Assembly (NCBI GenBank): GCA_028710895.1
Contig: JAQTTH010000007.1
Coordinates: 124,001 to 188,000 of the forward strand
DNA: 64,000 nt
Source: Paludibacter sp.
GTDB taxonomy: Bacteria > Bacteroidota > Bacteroidia > Bacteroidales > Paludibacteraceae
Direction: 5' to 3'
Both the position numbers and the translations under genes were made by a program. Below, in pieces: positions 8,846-18,242 of the stretch. The notes beneath the pieces were generated by a model. That model ran no database searches, was not told the DNA's origin, and saw only the letters and a program-made list of their open reading frames with translations. How positions within the stretch are numbered: the stretch's first letter is position 1; the number at the start of each line of letters is the position of its first letter.

Positions 8846-10402
8846 TTATTTCAATTCAACAGTTACCAACGATTTAGCAGGTACTTTCACTGTCAAAGTA
8901 CCATTTTTGAATTTGGCATCTTTGAAATTCTCCAATTGAACCTGATATGGATTATCAAATGTGTTGAACGTACCGGTTTCTTTTCCGGTAATGATTTGAC
9001 CGTCTGTTAGTTTTGTTGCTTTTGCACCACGTACATCACAACTTACTTCTATGTCATTTTTAGGATCAATATTCACAAGCGTAACATGAATGGCACCGTT
9101 TTTATCAACCGAAGCAGTCGTGGAGATAGCTTTCATATTACGGTTTAATCGACTGTAATCAGGACTGTTAACTGTCATTGGCAACATGGTAGCATCTTGA
9201 TGCACTTTATACATGTCAAATACATAATAAGTCGGAGTTAGGAGCATTTTATCGCTTTCGGTAAAAATAATAGCTTGCAACACGTTCACCATTTGAGCGA
9301 TATTGGCCATTTTTACACGGTCGCAATGTTTGTGGAAAATATTCAAAATTTCTCCCGCCAACAAGGCATCACGTAATGAATTCTGTTGGAAAAGGAAGCC
9401 CGGATTGGTATTTGGTTCCACGTTATACCACACGCCCCACTCATCAACTACAAACCCTATGCGTTTAGCAGGGTCGTACATATCCAAAATAGCTGAGTGT
9501 TTTGTAATCAGGTCATCCATACGCTGACCATTTTCCAATACCTTGAAATATTGATCCTCATTGAAGCCTGTTGCATTGCCTTTGTTTGTCCACCCATCTG
9601 TGAATGTATAATTGTGCAGCGAAATTCCGTTCATCATACCGCGTGGAATGTTCTTCATTAGAGTTTCAGTCCATTTATAATCATCAACATTGGCTCCACC
9701 TGCAATTTTGTATAATTCATTTCCTGCATAATTGCGTACATAGGTTGCATAGCGACGGTACAGTTCCGAATAACCTTCGGGAGTCATATTGCCTCCACAC
9801 CCCCAGTTCTCGTTACCTACACCAAAGTATTTTACTTTCCATGGTTTTTCACGTCCGTTTTGTTTACGCAGGTTTGCCATTGGACTTTCGCCATCAAAAG
9901 TCATATATTCAACCCATTTCGACATTTCTTCGACACTTCCACTTCCCAAATTACCGCAAATATAAGGCTCAGTGCCAAGTTCTTCGCAAAGATTGAGAAA
10001 TTCGTTGGTTCCGAAAGAATTATCTTCAACCACTCCACCCCAGTGTGTATTAATCATTCTGGCGCGCTTTTCGCGTGGCCCGATCCCATCCATCCAATGG
10101 TATTCGTCGGCAAAGCAACCACCCGGCCAGCGGAGATTTGGGATTTTGATTTTTTTCAAGGCAGCAATTACATCGTTTCGCACACCGTGCGTGTTTGGAA
10201 TAGATGAATTTTCACCCACCCAAATGCCACCATAAATACCGTGACCAAGATGTTCGGCAAACTGACCGTAAATGTTTTTGTTGATAACGTAGGTACCCTG
10301 ATCGGCATTGATTACTGCCGTTGCTTTTTGTTGTGCAGAAACAGTAACAGTTGCTGCAGCTAGCAACACAACTGAAATGGATTTTGCAAAAAGGTTTTTC
10401 AT
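8846..10402 (-). CDS. GH51 alpha-L-arabinofuranosidase
   Basis: A 518-residue exported enzyme with signal peptide ([10 protein letters not shown], cleavage near residue 23) that releases terminal alpha-L-arabinofuranose from arabinan, arabinoxylan or arabinogalactan. The GH51 barrel shows [15 protein letters not shown] near residue 89, the acid/base Glu198 in FGVGNENWG and the nucleophile Glu321 in [11 protein letters not shown]-terminal beta domain ends in [15 protein letters not shown]. It is first in the minus-strand cluster, with a -7 box and direct repeats upstream. GH51 enzymes are often intracellular, so a signal peptide suggests a periplasmic role here. Confidence 0.93.
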   Translation of the reverse strand: MKNLFAKSISVVLLAAATVTVSAQQKATAVINADQGTYVINKNIYGQFAEHLGHGIYGGIWVGENSSIPNTHGVRNDVIAALKKIKIPNLRWPGGCFADEYHWMDGIGPREKRARMINTHWGGVVEDNSFGTNEFLNLCEELGTEPYICGNLGSGSVEEMSKWVEYMTFDGESPMANLRKQNGREKPWKVKYFGVGNENWGCGGNMTPEGYSELYRRYATYVRNYAGNELYKIAGGANVDDYKWTETLMKNIPRGMMNGISLHNYTFTDGWTNKGNATGFNEDQYFKVLENGQRMDDLITKHSAILDMYDPAKRIGFVVDEWGVWYNVEPNTNPGFLFQQNSLRDALLAGEILNIFHKHCDRVKMANIAQMVNVLQAIIFTESDKMLLTPTYYVFDMYKVHQDATMLPMTVNSPDYSRLNRNMKAISTTASVDKNGAIHVTLVNIDPKNDIEVSCDVRGAKATKLTDGQIITGKETGTFNTFDNPYQVQLENFKDAKFKNGTLTVKVPAKSLVTVELK

Positions 10403-10474
10403 GTTCTTTTATTTATAAATAGTTGATTGCAATGTGTTAGTAAGTTGTTCGCATGATTAAATGCTACAACGTTA

Positions 10475-10482
10475 CAAAAATA
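10475..10482 (-). promoter_or_regulatory. -7 promoter box of the GH51 cluster
   Basis: Minus-strand TATTTTTG (complement of caaaaata) matches TAnnTTTG and lies about 73 bp before the GH51 ATG at 10402. No good -33 TTTG is seen at the usual distance, which fits an activator-dependent promoter. Confidence 0.45.
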
Positions 10483-10503
10483 CATTAAATGTTCTTGGTG
10501 ACA

Positions 10504-10534
10504 GTGGACAAAAATTACTTTAGGGTGGACAAAA
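10504..10534. promoter_or_regulatory. direct repeats GTGGACAAAA, candidate activator site of the GH operon
   Basis: GTGGACAAAA occurs at 10504-10513 and again at 10525-10534, exactly 21 bp or two helical turns apart, directly upstream of the -7 box at 10475-10482. Such spacing suits AraC-type activators, including the hybrid two-component regulators of Bacteroidota glycan loci. No regulator gene is in the window. Confidence 0.45.
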
Positions 10535-10585
10535 TAAGGAGCGTTTAATCAATCTCAGCATTCATATCAAGATTGATTAAAAAGA

Positions 10586-11134
10586 CTACTCAATTGCTTC
10601 AGGGAGCTCTTTGATTGTATTTATACGATTGGAAGTTTTGTGTATGCGAAACAGAAAATCATTGATTTTATCCTGATAATCTATCAAATAATCGGGGTGT
10701 AATTTTTTAGTTACTATGGCAATTAGTTTTTTCAGTAATAAACCTACTTTGTAGTCGTAACCCGAAATGCGCGCACCAAATACCCTTGTTTTGTTCGAAA
10801 ACTGTAGTTCTAATACATAAAGAATTAAATCTGCTTCCAGTTTTTTGTTTTTTGTTTCAACAGTAAACTCATTGATACGTTTCACACAGGCATTCAATTT
10901 ATTTACATGCTGTTTTTGAATCGTACTTCCTCGGTATTCTTTTTTCCAGAACAAGTCAATATCTTCTTTGGCTTCTTCGAATAAAGTTTGTTCACCACCA
11001 TCTTTATCTAAAAAGTTTACCAACAAATACTCGTAGTTATATCGCTTGGCGGATAATTTGAGTACCATCTCAGTCAACTCTTTTTTTGTGAGTTGTGATA
11101 ATTGTTCTTTTAGGATGGCTTTGTCGCGGGGCAT
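10586..11134 (-). CDS. hypothetical cytoplasmic helical protein
   Basis: A 182-residue protein with no signal peptide or membrane segment. It begins MPRDKAILKEQLSQLTKKELTEM and is rich in lysine, glutamate and leucine, so it is probably mostly helical. The opening motif L(x)3-L(T/S)KxEL(x)2MVLKL recalls small Bacteroidota families of unknown function with N-terminal 'LxxLsKeeLiexil' repeats (the DUF6155 style), but I cannot assign it. It lies alone on the minus strand, 82 bp downstream of the SPFH gene, and could be co-transcribed with it. No catalytic motif is visible. Confidence 0.6.
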   Translation of the reverse strand: MPRDKAILKEQLSQLTKKELTEMVLKLSAKRYNYEYLLVNFLDKDGGEQTLFEEAKEDIDLFWKKEYRGSTIQKQHVNKLNACVKRINEFTVETKNKKLEADLILYVLELQFSNKTRVFGARISGYDYKVGLLLKKLIAIVTKKLHPDYLIDYQDKINDFLFRIHKTSNRINTIKELPEAIE

Positions 11135-11216
11135 GAATGTAAGTTGATTACTGATTTAATTAAGAAAACAGAGCAGAGTAAAAAACTCTGCTCTGTATGT
11201 TTTAAGCACAAACAAT

Positions 11217-12119
11217 TTATTTCGCATCCAAAATCACCGGAGTACTATTCTTTCCACCGTTCATAATAATTAGTTTTGCATTGGGCGAAGTGGCAATTGC
11301 TTTAATCATTTCGTATTGCAATTGTTTATCGCTAAGACCTGTACTCAAAATCTTTTGGTAATCAGCAATTCCCTGAGCTTCAACTCTTTTTCGTTCGGCC
11401 TCTTGTTTTTCTTTTTGAAGTACAAAAGTCATTTTTTGAGCTTCTTGTTCTGCATTTATTTTCGACTCAATAGTGGCTTTTACTGATGCAGGAAGGGTGA
11501 TGTTACGAACAAGTAATTGTTCCAAAAGCAATCCTCTCGATTTAAAATCTGTTTCGATAGTTTTAAAAATCCTTGCCTGAAATTCATCGCGTTTCGACGA
11601 ATACAAAGCAACAGCATCGTAATATACAGCATTATCTCTGATTTTTGTACGGCAAATGGGCCGAACAATTGTATTCCGATAGTCTGTACCAATTTCTTTT
11701 AGAATCCGTGGAGCCTCACTTGGAACAACTTTATACAGTACTGTTAAGTCGATAACCACTTCAAGTCCGTCGGCCGATAAAACGCGAATGGCATCATCAC
11801 CCGATTTGTCACCTTCATTTTGTACTCCGGACATGGTGTAGTTCTGGGTACGAATATCAAATGTTACTACTTCTACCAATGGGTTCACTACATTTAATCC
11901 ACTTTCCAGGGTTTTATCATTTACTTTTCCGAAGAGTTTTTGTACACCTATCTCGCCCGGATTTATTTGTACAACCGATGAAATAATAGCTGCCAATGCA
12001 ATAATTGCAACACCAGCAATTGAAATGATATTGCTGTAGGGAGTAACTGGTGAGTTCGATTTCTTTGCTGCAAATCCAACTGATACGACGATGATGCCGA
12101 TAATGATTAGAAATAACAT
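11217..12119 (-). CDS. prohibitin-like SPFH/Band 7 membrane protein
   Basis: A 300-residue protein with two N-terminal hydrophobic segments (about residues 1-18 and 30-50) followed by an SPFH domain that begins VQINPGEIGVQKLFG, including FDIRTQNYTM and ADGLEVVIDLTVLYKV. A charged helical segment rich in K, E, Q and R (about 205-255) precedes the C-terminus. Such proteins assemble into large rings in the inner membrane and scaffold proteases or membrane domains; the exact role here is not known. Closest in layout to prohibitin rather than to HflK/HflC, which come as a pair. Transcription is divergent from metG. Confidence 0.85.
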   Translation of the reverse strand: MLFLIIIGIIVVSVGFAAKKSNSPVTPYSNIISIAGVAIIALAAIISSVVQINPGEIGVQKLFGKVNDKTLESGLNVVNPLVEVVTFDIRTQNYTMSGVQNEGDKSGDDAIRVLSADGLEVVIDLTVLYKVVPSEAPRILKEIGTDYRNTIVRPICRTKIRDNAVYYDAVALYSSKRDEFQARIFKTIETDFKSRGLLLEQLLVRNITLPASVKATIESKINAEQEAQKMTFVLQKEKQEAERKRVEAQGIADYQKILSTGLSDKQLQYEMIKAIATSPNAKLIIMNGGKNSTPVILDAK

Positions 12120-12344
12120 GGTCTTAAAAATTAGGTTGGTGGATAAAAATAAAGAATTATGGATGACAAATGTATATAAATTTTATTGAATAGAATGTTT
12201 TGGATTAACTAATTATCTACGATTGAACACGAAAAATTAATTTTTGATTCATAAATGGCCTTATAACGGCAATTGCGATATGAACAATAACATTTTATGA
12301 CTCATTTCAATACAGAAAATATCCAAAAATTAATTATTTGTCTG

Positions 12345-12352
12345 TATCTTTG
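12345..12352 (+). promoter_or_regulatory. -7 promoter box of metG
   Basis: TATCTTTG fits TAnnTTTG and ends 32 bp before the metG ATG at 12385. The -33 element is not clear. Confidence 0.5.
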
Positions 12353-12384
12353 CACTCCCAAAAAGAAATCATCAATTACAAGAT

Positions 12385-14502
12385 ATGAAGCAATTTAAAC
12401 GTACAACCGTCACTTCAGCTTTGCCTTATGCCAATGGTCCTGTACACATTGGTCACTTGGCCGGAGTATACGTTCCGGCAGATATTTATGTGCGCTACCT
12501 ACGCCTGAAGGGTGAGGAAGTACTATTTGTTGGTGGATCGGACGAGCACGGTGTGCCAATTACGATTAAAGCGAAAAAAGAAGGGGTAACTCCTCAGGAT
12601 ATTGTGGATCGTTACCACGGCATAATTAAAAAATCGTTTGAAGATTTCGGTATAACATTCGATATTTATTCGCGTACAACATCCCAAACGCACAAAGAAC
12701 TGGCTTCTGATATTTTCAAAACAATTGAAGCAAAAGGTGGTTTTGTTGAAAAAACAAGTGAACAGTATTTTGACGAATCGGCTCAACAATTCCTTGCCGA
12801 CCGCTATATTACAGGGAAATGTCCACACTGTGGCAACGAAAATGCTTATGGTGATCAATGCGAAGCCTGTGGAACTTCACTGAGTCCGACTGATTTGATT
12901 AATCCAAAATCAGCTATTAGTGGAGCTGTGCCCGTAATGCGCGAAACCAAACACTGGTACCTTCCGCTTGACCAACACGAGGCCTGGTTGCGTCAATGGA
13001 TTTTGGAAGATCATAAAGAATGGAAACCGAACGTGTACGGGCAGTGCAAAAGCTGGCTCGACATGGGTTTGCAACCGCGTGCCGTAAGTCGCGATTTGGA
13101 CTGGGGAATACCTGTTCCGGTTACCGGCGCTGAAGGAAAAGTACTTTATGTGTGGTTCGATGCGCCAATTGGGTATATTTCAAACACCAAAGAACTCCTC
13201 CCTGACACCTGGGAAAAATGGTGGAAAGACGAAGATACCCGCTTACTTCACTTTATTGGAAAAGACAATATCGTTTTCCACTGTATCGTTTTTCCTGCCA
13301 TGCTAAAAGCAGAAGGTTCGTATATTTTACCTGATAATGTTCCTGCAAATGAGTTCTTGAACCTGGAAGGCGACAAAATTTCCACTTCGCGCAACTGGGC
13401 CGTTTGGTTGCACGAATACCTGGAAGATTTTCCCGGAAAACAAGACGTGTTGCGCTATGTGTTGACTGCAAATGCTCCTGAAACAAAGGATAACGATTTT
13501 ACATGGAAAGATTTTCAGGCTCGAAATAACAATGAGTTAGTAGCTATTCTTGGTAATTTTATTAATAGGGTACTTGTACTTACAAATAAATATTTTAACG
13601 GTGAAATTCCAGATCGTAATAGATTTACGTCATATCATAAAGATGTAATGTATGGAGTTTATGCTTCTAAATTTGAATTGGAAAAATCTCTTTCTGAGTT
13701 TAAGTTTAGAGATGCATTAAAACAAGTAATGGATATTGCACGAATTGGAAACAAATTCTTACAAGATCAAGCTCCATGGAAAATCTGGGGACATGATAAC
13801 GATCAAGTTGCTACTGATATTAACGTCTGTTTGGAAATATCTGCAATTTTAGCCATTGTTATGCAACCATTTTTACCTTTTACATCAAGAAAGCTTTCCA
13901 AACTCTTAAATTTAGACGTTTATAATAAATGGTTTAGTTTTGGAATTGATAAAGACTTTCAAAGTTCAAATATTATTTGGGCTAGAAATACTGTAGAGGA
14001 TTTTGGAAAATTAGATTATAATAAAACCTTACTTAAAGTTGGCGGTTATATCAATGCACCTGAACTGCTGTTCGAAAAAATAGAAGACGAAACCATTGCT
14101 GCTCAGGTGCAAAAATTACTGGACACAAAACTTGCCAACGAGGCGGCTGCATACAAACCTTCACCCGTAAAAGAAAATGTCGCATTCGATGATTTCATGA
14201 AAATGGATATTCGTGTAGCAACTGTGCTCGATTGCCAAAAAGTACCTAAAGCCGACAAATTGTTGCAATTCCGATTGGCCGACGGTATGGAAGAACGAAC
14301 CATTCTTTCAGGTATTGCTCAATACTACCCAAATCCGGAAGAATTGATTGGCACCCAGGTTTGTTTTATTGCTAACTTCGAACCACGCAAACTTCGTGGT
14401 GTAATGAGTGAAGGTATGATTCTTTCGGCTGAAGATGCAGATGGTAAGCTGGTACTTATTCGTCCAAGTGTAAAAGTGACGAATGGAGTAGAAGTGAAGT
14501 AA
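12385..14502 (+). CDS. metG: methionyl-tRNA synthetase with C-terminal tRNA-binding domain
   Basis: A 705-residue class I synthetase that charges tRNA(Met). The HIGH motif is in [14 protein letters not shown] near residue 16, the zinc knuckle has [18 protein letters not shown] near residues 146-164, and the KMSKS loop is KISTS. The anticodon-binding helical domain follows, then an EMAPII/Trbp111-like domain from about residue 600 ([20 protein letters not shown]) that aids dimerisation and tRNA binding. The catalytic part and the C-terminal part have about 42-52% GC by hand count, but from roughly 13,480 to 14,040 the coding sequence drops to 22-32% GC with many AGA and TTA codons. The frame stays intact, so the anticodon-binding domain looks replaced by recombination with an AT-rich donor. 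Confidence 0.97.
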   Translation: MKQFKRTTVTSALPYANGPVHIGHLAGVYVPADIYVRYLRLKGEEVLFVGGSDEHGVPITIKAKKEGVTPQDIVDRYHGIIKKSFEDFGITFDIYSRTTSQTHKELASDIFKTIEAKGGFVEKTSEQYFDESAQQFLADRYITGKCPHCGNENAYGDQCEACGTSLSPTDLINPKSAISGAVPVMRETKHWYLPLDQHEAWLRQWILEDHKEWKPNVYGQCKSWLDMGLQPRAVSRDLDWGIPVPVTGAEGKVLYVWFDAPIGYISNTKELLPDTWEKWWKDEDTRLLHFIGKDNIVFHCIVFPAMLKAEGSYILPDNVPANEFLNLEGDKISTSRNWAVWLHEYLEDFPGKQDVLRYVLTANAPETKDNDFTWKDFQARNNNELVAILGNFINRVLVLTNKYFNGEIPDRNRFTSYHKDVMYGVYASKFELEKSLSEFKFRDALKQVMDIARIGNKFLQDQAPWKIWGHDNDQVATDINVCLEISAILAIVMQPFLPFTSRKLSKLLNLDVYNKWFSFGIDKDFQSSNIIWARNTVEDFGKLDYNKTLLKVGGYINAPELLFEKIEDETIAAQVQKLLDTKLANEAAAYKPSPVKENVAFDDFMKMDIRVATVLDCQKVPKADKLLQFRLADGMEERTILSGIAQYYPNPEELIGTQVCFIANFEPRKLRGVMSEGMILSAEDADGKLVLIRPSVKVTNGVEVK

Positions 14503-14525
14503 ACGACCAATACAACTTATGTTGA

Positions 14526-14563
14526 AACGTTCGATTGATTAATTTCAGTCGGACGTTTTTTTT
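14526..14563 (+). terminator. rho-independent terminator of metG
   Basis: AACGTTCGATTGA (14526-14538) pairs with TCAGTCGGACGTT (14545-14557) with two G-T wobbles and a 6-nt loop, followed by eight T residues. Confidence 0.85.
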
Positions 14564-14703
14564 GTATTTCTTAAGTCTTAAATCGAATATTTATACCGAA
14601 TAGTTTTTTTTATTTAAATATACCTCATATTTATTAAAGCGCGAATAATAATGTGAAATTAATTGCGTTAATTTGCAGGAGTTTTTCCTTAAAATAGATT
14701 GCG

Positions 14704-15954
14704 TTGACAAAATCGATATCCCATATTATTGTTGCCTCTTTCCTGGCTCTCCTTTTTTCATGTCAATCGCATGATAAAATTCAACCATCAACCTATACAA
14801 TTAAGACCACAACATTCGAAGACATTCTCGAAATTAATGGGCTTGTGCAACCTGTTCAAACAAATGTGATGGCTTGTCCTGCTTTTGTTGATGGAGTTGT
14901 TCTATTTATTGTTGAAGATGGAACCTATGTAAAAAAGGATGAAGTGGTTTGTATCCTCGAAGATACCGAGATGAAAAAACGCTACACCGAAGCTCAGGCA
15001 AATCTTGAAACTGCCACCATGGAGCTAAATAGAACGAAGGCTGACCTGGATATGCAATATGCATTGATGGAGGCACAAGTGAAAAATAATGATGCTCAAA
15101 CCGATATCGCCAACCTTGATTCGTTGGAAATCAAATTTTCCTCGCTCACCCAAAGTCGAATTAAAAAGCTGGAATTGGAATTAGTTTCGATTGAAAAGCA
15201 AAGGCTGCAAAAGAAATTAAAATCTCTGGCTATTATCAATCAATCGGAAATAAGAAAACAAGAATTTCAGATACAACGATTGACAGTTCAGGTTCAAAGT
15301 GCTAAAGCTCAAATTGATGAACTGACTATAAAAGCCACGCAGGATGGACTTGCAACCAGGGGTATTAACTGGTCTACTGGAAAAAAAGTGCAGGTGGGAG
15401 ATCCGGTATGGAATCGTATGCCCCTTGTTGTAATCCCGGAAATGACAAAAATGAAGGTGAATATTTCGGCTACCGAGGGTGACTATAAGCTAATTGATGT
15501 GAATGATTCGGTAGAATATGGTTTCGATGCAATGCCAACTAACAGAGCCTGGGGCAAGATTGAGAAAAAATCACCGGTTGGCCAGCCAGTTAAAGAAAAT
15601 TCAAAAGTAAAAATGTTTGAAATAGAAGCGTCGATGGATAAATCCATTGTTATTCCTGGCCCCGATTTGTCTGCGCATTGTAAAATTACACTGAAACGTA
15701 TAAGCGATACAATTGTCATTCCTCAGATTTGTATTTTTGAAGAAGATTCGATGAGTTTTGTATATGTGCAAAAGTCTCAAACCTTTGAAATGCGTCAGAT
15801 AATTACCGGCACTTCTTCGCTGAAAGATGCAGTTGTAACAGCCGGATTACGCCGGAATGAGCGGATATCGCTCAGTAAACCTGATGCTGCATTGATAAAT
15901 GGAAAGAAAATGTTGCCAAAAGCTGTTGTGAAGAAATTCTCTAATAAAAAATGA
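14704..15954 (+). CDS. lipoprotein periplasmic adaptor (HlyD/MFP family), first of three
   Basis: A 416-residue membrane-fusion protein of an ABC-type tripartite efflux system. It starts at TTG (14704); no in-frame ATG precedes the signal sequence, which has a lipobox ending LFSC with Cys20. A short biotinyl-lipoyl half domain (FVDGVVLFIVEDGTYVKKDE) leads into a coiled-coil hairpin at about residues 90-210, then the second half with the motif NWSTGKKVQVGDPVW, a beta-barrel domain and a C-terminal membrane-proximal domain ending in lysine-rich sequence. The motif recurs in the next two genes, so the three arose by duplication. It heads the operon adaptor1-adaptor2-adaptor3-permease-ATPase-TolC. 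Confidence 0.85.
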   Translation: MTKSISHIIVASFLALLFSCQSHDKIQPSTYTIKTTTFEDILEINGLVQPVQTNVMACPAFVDGVVLFIVEDGTYVKKDEVVCILEDTEMKKRYTEAQANLETATMELNRTKADLDMQYALMEAQVKNNDAQTDIANLDSLEIKFSSLTQSRIKKLELELVSIEKQRLQKKLKSLAIINQSEIRKQEFQIQRLTVQVQSAKAQIDELTIKATQDGLATRGINWSTGKKVQVGDPVWNRMPLVVIPEMTKMKVNISATEGDYKLIDVNDSVEYGFDAMPTNRAWGKIEKKSPVGQPVKENSKVKMFEIEASMDKSIVIPGPDLSAHCKITLKRISDTIVIPQICIFEEDSMSFVYVQKSQTFEMRQIITGTSSLKDAVVTAGLRRNERISLSKPDAALINGKKMLPKAVVKKFSNKK

Positions 15955-15979
15955 AAATCAGTTAATTGAAAAAATATAC

Positions 15980-17233
15980 ATGAGAAAGTTTAAACCGGGA
16001 AATCTGAAAATGATTGTTATGCTCAGTTTGAGTATTGCAATTTTTCAGTCATGCAAACACGAGAAAGTAGTAGATGTACCTGTTGGTAAAGCAGTGAGAG
16101 GTACTTTTTACCTGGATATTTACGAAGAAGGTGAAATAGAGGCAATTCGCTCAACCAATGCTTCTTCTCCCAGTATATCGTGGCGATATGGAAACATGAA
16201 AATTACTCAGATTGTGAAAGATGGGAAAGAAGTTCAGGCTGGTGATACGCTGATTGTCTTTGATCCTTCGGAGGTGAAAAAAGGCGTTTCCGAAGCTCAA
16301 TCACGTTTGCAAATGAACGAAGCTGAGCTTGTGAAACTTCAGGCGCAGCAGCAATCGGACATGGAAGAGCTTAAGGCTGACTACGAAGTGACGCGTATTT
16401 CGCAGGAAATATCTAAAATTCGGTTTGAATCGGCTGGTTATGAAGCCAATATTAAAAAGAAGGAAATTCAGTTGAATCTTGAAAAAGCGAATATTGCTTT
16501 GGATAGGGCGAAAGAGCAGATTGACAACCGGTTAAAGATTCAGAACGAAGAAGTGAAGCAAAAGAAACTTTCTATCGATCAGGATAAAGCACGTCTGACC
16601 GAAGCTAACGAAACACTTCAAAAACTATTTGTGATTTCGCCTTCTTCGGGTATTGCCATTGTCAATCAGAATTGGAGCACCGGAAATAAGTTTCAGGTGG
16701 GTGAGCAGTGTTGGCCGGGCTCTCCACTTATTCAGCTTCCTGATTTATCGGCACTAAAGGCTACAGTGAAGATTAATGAGGTAGATATCTCTAAAATATC
16801 AAAAGGATTAAAGGTTGAAATTAAGCCGGACGCATTTTCCGGAAGTCATTTTACAGGGGTGGTTACTGCAGTGGCAAATTTGGCAATAAACAAGGATAAT
16901 AAATCAAAAGTAAAGGTTTTCCCGGTTGAAGTGAATATCAATGAAACCAACGAGAAACTCCTTCCGGGATTAACTGTCAGTTGTCGCATAATTATTGGAA
17001 CGATCAAAAATGCACTCTATGTGCCACTGGATGCCGTTAGTTCCGAGGGCGATGTCAGTTATGTATACAAAAAAACGGCAAAGGGCTATGAAAAAACGAT
17101 CGTAAAAACAGGTGCAAGTAATTCCGATTTTATAATAATCACCAAAGGAATTGAGGTGAATGATAAAGTTGCATTGGCCGACCCGTTTAAAAAGGAAGAG
17201 AAAAAGAAAACCGAATCCACTAAAGCGAAGTGA
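15980..17233 (+). CDS. lipoprotein periplasmic adaptor (HlyD/MFP family), second of three
   Basis: A 417-residue paralogue of the preceding adaptor, starting 25 bp after it. The signal sequence has a lipobox ending IFQSC (Cys25). The lipoyl part contains MKITQIVKDGKEVQAGDTLI, the coiled-coil hairpin spans about residues 100-215, and NWSTGNKFQVGEQCW matches the motif of adaptor 1. The beta-barrel and membrane-proximal domains are complete (LPGLTVSCRII, then LYVPLDAVSSEGDVSYVY). It probably links the inner-membrane permease to the outer-membrane channel. The next gene begins within a few bases of its stop. Confidence 0.87.
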   Translation: MRKFKPGNLKMIVMLSLSIAIFQSCKHEKVVDVPVGKAVRGTFYLDIYEEGEIEAIRSTNASSPSISWRYGNMKITQIVKDGKEVQAGDTLIVFDPSEVKKGVSEAQSRLQMNEAELVKLQAQQQSDMEELKADYEVTRISQEISKIRFESAGYEANIKKKEIQLNLEKANIALDRAKEQIDNRLKIQNEEVKQKKLSIDQDKARLTEANETLQKLFVISPSSGIAIVNQNWSTGNKFQVGEQCWPGSPLIQLPDLSALKATVKINEVDISKISKGLKVEIKPDAFSGSHFTGVVTAVANLAINKDNKSKVKVFPVEVNINETNEKLLPGLTVSCRIIIGTIKNALYVPLDAVSSEGDVSYVYKKTAKGYEKTIVKTGASNSDFIIITKGIEVNDKVALADPFKKEEKKKTESTKAK

Positions 17234-17235
17234 TT

Positions 17236-18231
17236 ATGAAAAATAGAATTTTAATCCATCTGTTTTTTATTTCTACACTTGCACTTGTGCTATCTTCATG
17301 TGGAGGAAAGAAACAGGAATCCGTACAACCAACTGATAATTCCGGTAAAAAGATTGTAGAAACGGGCGAGTTGGCTGCTATCGATTCAAGGTCGTTTATT
17401 CTTCCCCGGTTCGGTCGGTATTGGTGGCAAATGAAAATTATTGGTATTCAAAAACACGGAACAATTGTAAAAGCAGGTGATTCCATTATTCAGCTTGACC
17501 CAACTGATATAAAGAAGTTTGTGATTGATATGCAAAGTCAACTCGAAACTCAGACAGCCGTATTAGCCAAGTTGAGGGTTGACCAAAATAATAAAATACA
17601 GGAACTTGATTCAAAACTCAAGAGTGAAACAGCCACTTTTAATCTCAAAAAACTTGAGCTGGAGGCTGCCCGTTTTGAATCGGACCGCATAAAAAAGATT
17701 AAGCAGTTGGAATTTAATCAGGCTAAAATTGAGTTTTCAAAAATCCAGAATCAAATGAAATGGGGAAAGATTTTCAGAGCCAATGAGATGAAAATAGAAC
17801 TTATTAAAGCCAATCAGATGAAGTCTGAGCTCAAAGATGCAAATGAGATTTTACCCAAATTGACTATTAGAACTCCGATATCCGGTATTTTTCAGGTTGG
17901 AACCAATTGGCGAACGGGTGATCTGATTAAAATTGGCGATCAGATTTATCCGGGAAATAACATGGGAAACGTGCCGGATCTAACCTGGATGAAGGTGAAC
18001 ACTACAGTGGGTGAACGCGATTTTCTGAAAATTTCGAAAGGTCAAAAAGTAGTAGTTCGCCTTGATGCAATGCCAAAAGTTCGTTTTGATGGTGAAGTAT
18101 CTTACATAGGTAAGCTATGTCATTTGAAAAATGAAAAATCCCGTCAGAAAGTATTTGATGTTGAAGTGCGAATGCTGAAATCGGATGAACGTCTGAAACC
18201 GGGTATGACAGTCAGTTGCGAATATAAATAA
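17236..18231 (+). CDS. lipoprotein periplasmic adaptor, third of three, lacking the membrane-proximal domain
   Basis: A 331-residue paralogue of the two preceding adaptors. I chose the ATG at 17236; a GTG at 17230 overlapping the previous stop is also in frame. The lipobox ends LSSC (about Cys22). The lipoyl part, a coiled-coil hairpin (about residues 95-205) and the motif NWRTGDLIKIGDQIY are present. The protein stops right after LKPGMTVSCEYK, the end of the beta-barrel domain, so the final 80-90 residues found in its two neighbours are missing. The stop is followed 11 bp later by the permease start, with no remnant of the lost domain. It may occupy alternate positions in a mixed adaptor ring; this is inference. 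Confidence 0.83.
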   Translation: MKNRILIHLFFISTLALVLSSCGGKKQESVQPTDNSGKKIVETGELAAIDSRSFILPRFGRYWWQMKIIGIQKHGTIVKAGDSIIQLDPTDIKKFVIDMQSQLETQTAVLAKLRVDQNNKIQELDSKLKSETATFNLKKLELEAARFESDRIKKIKQLEFNQAKIEFSKIQNQMKWGKIFRANEMKIELIKANQMKSELKDANEILPKLTIRTPISGIFQVGTNWRTGDLIKIGDQIYPGNNMGNVPDLTWMKVNTTVGERDFLKISKGQKVVVRLDAMPKVRFDGEVSYIGKLCHLKNEKSRQKVFDVEVRMLKSDERLKPGMTVSCEYK

Positions 18232-18242
18232 CAGAAAAGAGT

